NCBI RefSeq assembly: GCF_047920995.1
Contig: NZ_JBLRWZ010000049.1
Coordinates: 1 to 10,325, forward strand
Direction of reading: 5' to 3'
DNA: 10,325 nt
DNA from: Aliidiomarina sp047920995
GTDB taxonomy: Bacteria; Pseudomonadota; Gammaproteobacteria; Enterobacterales; Alteromonadaceae
Numbering within the stretch: the first letter of the stretch is position 1; the number at the start of each line of letters is the position of its first letter. A program made the translations under genes and the position numbers. Positions 6,734 to 10,325 of this stretch are shown in pieces. Under the pieces are notes generated by a model. It did not search any database. It was not told the origin of the DNA and saw only the letters and a program-made list of their open reading frames with translations.

Positions 6734-7845
6734 AGAATACCAGCAGCTACTGCAGAACCAAGTACACCAGCAACATTTGGCCCCATGGCATGCATTAATA
6801 AGAAGTTGTGGTGGTCGGCTTTTAATCCCTCTTGGTTAACCACTCGTGCAGCCATGGGTACCGCAGAAACACCCGCGGCACCGATTAATGGATTAATCGG
6901 CTGCTTACTTACTACATTCATCAGTTTTGCCATCAATACGCCCGATGCCGTGCCTAACGTAAACGCCAACATACCCAGTACCAGAATACCCAGTGTTTGG
7001 GCCGTTAAGAACGAACTAGCCGTTAGCTGCGCACCAACCGCTAAGCCTAAGAAAATAGTAACGAGGTTAATCAACTCGTTCTGAGCTGCTTTGCTTAAGC
7101 GATCTACTACACCCGATTCGCGTAACAAATTACCGAAACAGAACATACCAATGAGTGGTGCAGCGGTAGGTAATAAAAGCAGTGTCATCACCAGTACCAT
7201 CAGTGGAAACAGGATTTTCGCCCGTTTCGATACCGGTTTTAACTGCACCATACGAATTTCCCGCTCTTTCTTCGTGGTAAGCAAGCGCATGATAGGTGGC
7301 TGCAACACCGGAACTAAGGCCATATATGAATAAGCAGCTACTGCAATGGCACCTAGCAACTCTGGCGCTAACTGGGAAGAAAGATAGATTGCCGTAGGGC
7401 CATCGGCGCCGCCAATAATGGCGATTGCCGCAGCTTGCTGCAGAGTGAATTCAATTCCTGGCACCCAGTTCAATGCAATAGCACCAATTAAGGTAGCAAA
7501 AATACCAAACTGCGCCGCCGCACCAAGCAACAGCATGCGAGGGTTCGCCAGCAATGCGCTGAAATCGGTCATGGCACCAACGCCTAAGAAGATCAGCAAG
7601 GGAAATAAACCCGTAGCCACACCTGCGTTATAAAAGGTGTGCAACAAGCCCCCTGCTTCGTTCATTCCAGCCAAAGGAATATTAGCGAGTATGGCACCAA
7701 AGCCAATCGGTAAAAGCAGCAGCGGTTCAAATTTACGCACGATGGCTAAATAAATTAACACCATCCCCACTACAATCATGCCTAACGCGCCCAGCGAAAG
7801 GGCCGCTATTCCGGTGGTGTGCCACAGTGTAATCAAGGTTTCCAA
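6715..7845 (-). CDS. oadB: Oxaloacetate decarboxylase beta subunit, sodium-translocating membrane channel
   Basis: A 376-residue polytopic membrane protein. It decarboxylates the carboxybiotin carried by OadA and uses the energy to export sodium. The functional residues described for Klebsiella OadB (Asp203, Tyr229, Asn373, Gly377, Ser382, Arg389) are all present at a constant offset of 55: Asp148 in GGADGP, Tyr174 in AYSYMAL, Asn318 and Gly322 in INPLIGAAG, Ser327, and Arg334 in MAARVV. The offset reflects a shorter N-terminus, which I believe is common in this branch. The start is TTG at 7845 with AGGGAG 8 bases upstream. oadA ends only 3 bases before it, so translation is probably coupled. 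It is the last gene of the oadGAB operon. Confidence 0.96.
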   Translation of the reverse strand: METLITLWHTTGIAALSLGALGMIVVGMVLIYLAIVRKFEPLLLLPIGFGAILANIPLAGMNEAGGLLHTFYNAGVATGLFPLLIFLGVGAMTDFSALLANPRMLLLGAAAQFGIFATLIGAIALNWVPGIEFTLQQAAAIAIIGGADGPTAIYLSSQLAPELLGAIAVAAYSYMALVPVLQPPIMRLLTTKKEREIRMVQLKPVSKRAKILFPLMVLVMTLLLLPTAAPLIGMFCFGNLLRESGVVDRLSKAAQNELINLVTIFLGLAVGAQLTASSFLTAQTLGILVLGMLAFTLGTASGVLMAKLMNVVSKQPINPLIGAAGVSAVPMAARVVNQEGLKADHHNFLLMHAMGPNVAGVLGSAVAAGILLALAG

Positions 7846-7848
7846 AGC

Positions 7849-9651
7849 TTAAGCTCCCTGCAACGTTAACAGCACATCACCGGAAATAACGCTATCGCCT
7901 TCACGAGCCTTTAACTCAGCAACCGTGCCAGCGAGCTCGCTACGCACTTCGGTTTCCATCTTCATGGCTTCCAAAATCACCACCACATCACCTTTCTTCA
8001 CGGTGTCACCAGGCTGCACCTGGTATTTCCATAAGTTGCCCGATAAAGGAGCAGTTACCGGCCGCGTATCACCCACTGGTGCGGTTTTCGCAGGCGCCGA
8101 TTCAGTTGCCGGTTTCTGCGCCGCTGGCGCGGCTTGTTCAGAAGCTTTTAAACTACCATCAGGCCCTACTTCAACCGAGAAGCATTCGCCCGAAATACAC
8201 ACATCGTAACGCTCAATACTATTATCACCGGTTTCAGCTTTCGGAACCGGCTTCGCATTTTCAAAGCTTGGCGGTGGCTCAAAGGCATCAGGGTTATCAC
8301 GGTTTTGTAAGAATTTCAGGCCGATCTGTGGGAACAACGCATAGGTAAGCACGTCGTCTACTACCGCATCTGCTAAGCGAATGTTATCGGTTTTCGCCTT
8401 TTTCGTAAGCTCTTCAGTAAGGGCATCTAACTCATGCTCAATAAGGTCTGCCGGGCGGCAAGTAATGGGTTCGGCATCGCCTAATACCGTTTTCTGCAAC
8501 TCAGCATTCACCGGTGCAGCGGTAGCACCATACTCACCTTTTAATACACCTGCGGTTTCTTTGGTAACTGATTTATAACGCTCACCAGTAAGTACATTCA
8601 AAACAGCTTGGGTGCCAACAATCTGCGAGGTTGGCGTAACCAGCGGAATAAAGCCTAAATCTTCACGAACTCGCGGGATTTCTTCCAATACAGCTTCGAA
8701 CTTATCCAAAGCTTTTTGCTCACGCAGTTGGTTCTCCATATTCGTGAGCATGCCACCGGGTACTTGCGCCAATAAAATCCGCGCATCAATACCCTTCAGT
8801 GAACCTTCAAAACGCCCATACTTTTTCCGTACATGGCGGAAATACCCAGCTATTTTCTCTAATTCTGCCAGGTTCAAACCCGTATCGCGATCAGTGCCTT
8901 CTACCATTGCCACTACCGTTTCTGTAGCGGTGTGGCCGTAGGTCATACTCATTGAAGAAATGGCGGTATCCAGCATATCAATGCCAGCATCAATTGCTTT
9001 TTGATAGGTTGCCGTACTCAGGCCCGTAGTAGCATGGCATTGCATGGCTACTGGCACCTTAAGATTTGCTTTCAAATCAGTAATAAGCGCTTCCGCTTCA
9101 TATGGGCGGAGCAAGCCAGCCATATCTTTAATACAAATCGAGTGGCAGCCCATGGCTTCCATTTCCAACGCCATGTCCACCCACCGTGCACGCGTATGCA
9201 CTGGGCTAACCGTATAAGAAAGAGTTCCTTGCGCATGGCCATCGTTGGCGATAGTGGCTGCAATCGCAGTTTTCAGATTGCGCACATCATTCATGGCATC
9301 AAAAATACGGAATACATCTACACCGTTGGTGCGAGCACGCTCAACAAAGCGCTTTACCACATCATCGGCGTAGTGCCGATAACCTAATAAATTCTGCCCC
9401 CGCAGCAACATTTGTTGGCGCGTATTGGGCATCGCTTTTTTCAATTCGCGCAAACGTTCCCACGGGTCTTCACCTAGGTATCGAATGCACGCATCAAAAG
9501 TAGCACCACCCCAGGTTTCCAAAGACCAATAACCAATTTTATCGAGCTGCTCCGCTATCGGCAGCATGTCGTCTAACCGTAATCGGGTAGCCAATAACGA
9601 TTGATGCGCATCTCGCAGCACTAGTTCTGTGAGTAGCAGTGGTTTTGACAT
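7849..9651 (-). CDS. oadA: Oxaloacetate decarboxylase alpha subunit (carboxyltransferase plus biotin carrier)
   Basis: A 600-residue cytoplasmic subunit that moves the carboxyl group of oxaloacetate to biotin, forming pyruvate and carboxybiotin for OadB. The carboxyltransferase TIM-barrel domain (about 1-280) has LVLRDAHQS with Asp14 and SICIKDMAG with Lys175. The PYC/OADA conserved domain follows (about 290-470; PGGMLTNMENQL, FIPLVTPTSQIVGTQA). An Ala/Pro-rich linker (about 490-525) leads to the biotinyl domain with EAMKMET, biotin on Lys564. These positions match Klebsiella/Vibrio Asp17 and Lys178 with an offset of 3. At that offset His207 of the metal site is Gln204 here, while His209 is kept as His206. 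The start ATG has GGAG overlapping the end of oadG, 3 bases upstream. Methylmalonyl-CoA-type decarboxylases or pyruvate carboxylase B are alternatives, but the oadG and oadB neighbours settle it. Confidence 0.96.
   Translation of the reverse strand: MSKPLLLTELVLRDAHQSLLATRLRLDDMLPIAEQLDKIGYWSLETWGGATFDACIRYLGEDPWERLRELKKAMPNTRQQMLLRGQNLLGYRHYADDVVKRFVERARTNGVDVFRIFDAMNDVRNLKTAIAATIANDGHAQGTLSYTVSPVHTRARWVDMALEMEAMGCHSICIKDMAGLLRPYEAEALITDLKANLKVPVAMQCHATTGLSTATYQKAIDAGIDMLDTAISSMSMTYGHTATETVVAMVEGTDRDTGLNLAELEKIAGYFRHVRKKYGRFEGSLKGIDARILLAQVPGGMLTNMENQLREQKALDKFEAVLEEIPRVREDLGFIPLVTPTSQIVGTQAVLNVLTGERYKSVTKETAGVLKGEYGATAAPVNAELQKTVLGDAEPITCRPADLIEHELDALTEELTKKAKTDNIRLADAVVDDVLTYALFPQIGLKFLQNRDNPDAFEPPPSFENAKPVPKAETGDNSIERYDVCISGECFSVEVGPDGSLKASEQAAPAAQKPATESAPAKTAPVGDTRPVTAPLSGNLWKYQVQPGDTVKKGDVVVILEAMKMETEVRSELAGTVAELKAREGDSVISGDVLLTLQGA
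7854..7859 (-). promoter_or_regulatory. Ribosome binding site for the TTG start of oadB
   Basis: On the minus strand AGGGAG lies 8 bases before the TTG at 7845-7843 and overlaps the last codons of oadA. No ATG is available nearby before the first membrane helix (the next in-frame ATG is residue 23), so the TTG start is well supported. Confidence 0.65.
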
Positions 9652-9654
9652 GAA

Positions 9655-9930
9655 TTACTCCTGTTCGTCTTTGGCTTGATCGCGAGCAGCGCGGTAACGT
9701 TGCACAGCAACAGTAACAGCGGCAAGCTTCGTGGCATTAGATAGCTTATCAGCGTTCGCAGAGGCAGCGTGTGCAGGCTCTGAAGAGGATGCAGATACGG
9801 AAGCCTCAGTGGGCTCAGGGCAAAGCTTGGTAAGTACGGTAACGGCAGCTGTGAGCACGATCAGAAAAACAAATACTACACCCATTCCGGCGAGCATTAG
9901 TTCAAATGCTTGAAAAAATAGATCAGCCAT
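9655..9930 (-). CDS. oadG: Oxaloacetate decarboxylase gamma subunit
   Basis: A 91-residue protein with one N-terminal membrane helix (about 12-35; GMGVVFVFLIVLTAAVTVL), a Ser/Ala/Glu-rich middle segment and a C-terminal amphipathic end KLAAVTVAVQRYRAARDQ. This is the usual shape of OadG, which holds the OadA-OadB complex together and speeds oxaloacetate decarboxylation. In Klebsiella the C-terminal tail has histidines that bind zinc; here the tail has none, and the only histidine is at about residue 54 in the linker. The start ATG has AGGGA 7 bases upstream. It is the first gene of the oadGAB operon, 3 bases before oadA. Sequence identity in this subunit is normally weak, so the assignment leans on the helix, the tail pattern and its position. 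Confidence 0.92.
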   Translation of the reverse strand: MADLFFQAFELMLAGMGVVFVFLIVLTAAVTVLTKLCPEPTEASVSASSSEPAHAASANADKLSNATKLAAVTVAVQRYRAARDQAKDEQE

Positions 9931-9960
9931 AGTTCGTCCCTGTTATAGGTAACTTAAGCA

Positions 9961-9969
9961 AACATAGCA
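9961..9969 (-). promoter_or_regulatory. Candidate extended -10 promoter for oadGAB
   Basis: On the minus strand TGCTATGTT (TG, one base, TATGTT) lies about 30 bases upstream of the oadG start, leaving room for the ribosome site. No good -35 is present at 16-18 bases. A closer TATAAC (9947-9942) would place the start site almost on the ribosome site and is less likely. Weak assignment. Confidence 0.3.
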
Positions 9970-10064
9970 TAAGTTCCAACATGTGATTTGTTGCATTATT
10001 GTAGAGTGGACGAGCAGGAAAGAAAAGCAGTTGTGCTATGCACTAAATTGATAGGGGGTATAGC

Positions 10065-10134
10065 GGCTGACTATGTAGCTAATTCACTATGCAGGCAATT
10101 CGCTATGCAGCCAATTCACTATGCAGGCAATTCA
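10065..10134. repeat. 16-base tandem repeats immediately downstream of tRNA-Arg
   Basis: The unit AATTCACTATGCAGGC occurs exactly at 10081-10096 and 10113-10128. Between them, at 10097-10112, is a copy with two changes (AATTCGCTATGCAGCC). A degenerate copy (GGCTGACTATGTAGCT) precedes at 10065-10080, and a 6-base partial unit (AATTCA) follows at 10129-10134, two bases before the tRNA CCA end. The period is exactly 16, so the repeats are not coding. In the tRNA transcript they form the 3' trailer directly after CCA. Confidence 0.85.
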
Positions 10135-10135
10135 A

Positions 10136-10212
10136 TGGCGCGCTCGGGAGGATTCGAACCTCCGACCGCCTGGTTCGTAGCCAGGTACTCTATCCAGCTG
10201 AGCTACGAGCGC
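10136..10212 (-). tRNA. tRNA-Arg (anticodon ACG), CCA encoded
   Basis: 77 bases on the minus strand. The acceptor stem is GCGCTCG with CGAGCGC, then discriminator G and an encoded CCA. The D arm is AGCTCAGCTGGATAGAGT. The anticodon stem is CCTGG/CCAGG around CTACGAA, so the anticodon is ACG (arginine; A34 normally becomes inosine and reads CGU, CGC, CGA). The T arm is GGAGG-TTCGAAT-CCTCC. It closely resembles the E. coli argV/argY/argZ/argQ products. It is identical to the next copy upstream. Confidence 0.97.
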
Positions 10213-10248
10213 GTATTGAAAACCGTTCACAAGTTGTTTTATTTTGAC

Positions 10249-10325
10249 TGGCGCGCTCGGGAGGATTCGAACCTCCGACCGCCTGGTTCGTAGCCAGGTA
10301 CTCTATCCAGCTGAGCTACGAGCGC
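10249..10325 (-). tRNA. tRNA-Arg (anticodon ACG), second identical copy
   Basis: All 77 bases are identical to the copy at 10136-10212, with the same ACG anticodon and encoded CCA. A 36-base A/T-rich spacer (10213-10248) separates the two. The 5' end coincides with the last base of the window, so the promoter and any further copies lie outside. In E. coli an array of tRNA-Arg(ACG) genes beside a tRNA-Ser gene lies between csrA and gshA, which fits this location. Confidence 0.97.

Larger units (their letters stand above)
9931..10135. other. Intergenic region between oadG and the tRNA-Arg genes
   Basis: About 205 bases holding the oadG leader on one side and a 16-base tandem repeat array on the other. 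I see no convincing coding sequence and no U-tract terminator for the tRNA transcript. The plus-strand open frame that crosses it into the tRNA genes is judged spurious. Confidence 0.7.

Noticed and set aside
9001..9387. Long plus-strand open frames opposite oadA and oadB
   Set aside because: They are shadows of strongly conserved minus-strand genes, with no ribosome sites and no recognisable protein features.
9942..9947. TATAAC on the minus strand as the -10 of the oad promoter
   Set aside because: Transcription would begin at about the ribosome site, leaving almost no leader, and no -35 is present.
9980..9995. TGTGA half-site upstream of oadG as a CRP site
   Set aside because: The second half (TCACA at the right spacing) is absent, so a single 5-base match is not enough.
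9988..10293. A 101-codon plus-strand open frame crossing the repeats and both tRNA genes
   Set aside because: Most of it is the reverse strand of tRNA-Arg, giving the GGFEPPTAWFVARYSIQLSYE and EDSNLRPPGS strings known as false proteins made from antisense tRNA. It has no convincing ribosome site.

Overview
The window looks like chromosomal core DNA of a marine or halophilic gammaproteobacterium in the Alteromonadales/Vibrio range. Idiomarinaceae is my best guess, but the sequence alone cannot settle genus. The evidence is the close match of CorB and GshA to their E. coli counterparts, an OadGAB sodium pump, and a tandem tRNA-Arg(ACG) array. The gene order (YpjD-like, corB, gshA, oad genes, tRNA-Arg array) echoes the ffh-ypjD-corB / luxS-gshA / oad / csrA-tRNA neighbourhood that I recall from Vibrio and relatives. 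No phage, transposon, CRISPR array or defence island is visible. No gene-free stretch exceeds 300 bases.

Layout. 1-78 (+): the last 25 codons of a YpjD-like cytochrome c assembly-family membrane protein, followed 15 bases later by corB (94-1383, +). The next two genes run on the minus strand: a small SLT-fold lipoprotein (1486-2166) downstream of gshA (2206-3786). An intrinsic terminator built into the gshA 3' end works only in the plus direction. Divergent from gshA is a large hybrid histidine kinase (3874-6537, +), with a 56-residue two-helix membrane protein just behind it (6541-6711, +). The oxaloacetate decarboxylase sodium pump operon converges on these: oadG, oadA, oadB, transcribed on the minus strand from about 9960 to 6715. 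From 9931 to 10135 there is a short intergenic region with 16-base tandem repeats, followed by two identical tRNA-Arg(ACG) genes on the minus strand. The second reaches the last base of the window, so the array probably continues.

How the genes work together. OadGAB couples decarboxylation of oxaloacetate to sodium export, which suits a sodium-rich habitat. GshA makes gamma-glutamylcysteine, the first intermediate of glutathione. The divergent kinase has a PAS domain but almost no periplasmic part, so it probably senses a cytoplasmic or membrane signal; a link to glutathione is only positional. The most interesting items are the unlisted small membrane protein next to the kinase, the one-way terminator sharing the gshA stop codon, a glutamine where a metal-binding histidine is expected in OadA, and the repeat array behind the tRNA genes. 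I do not see a clearly new multi-gene system.
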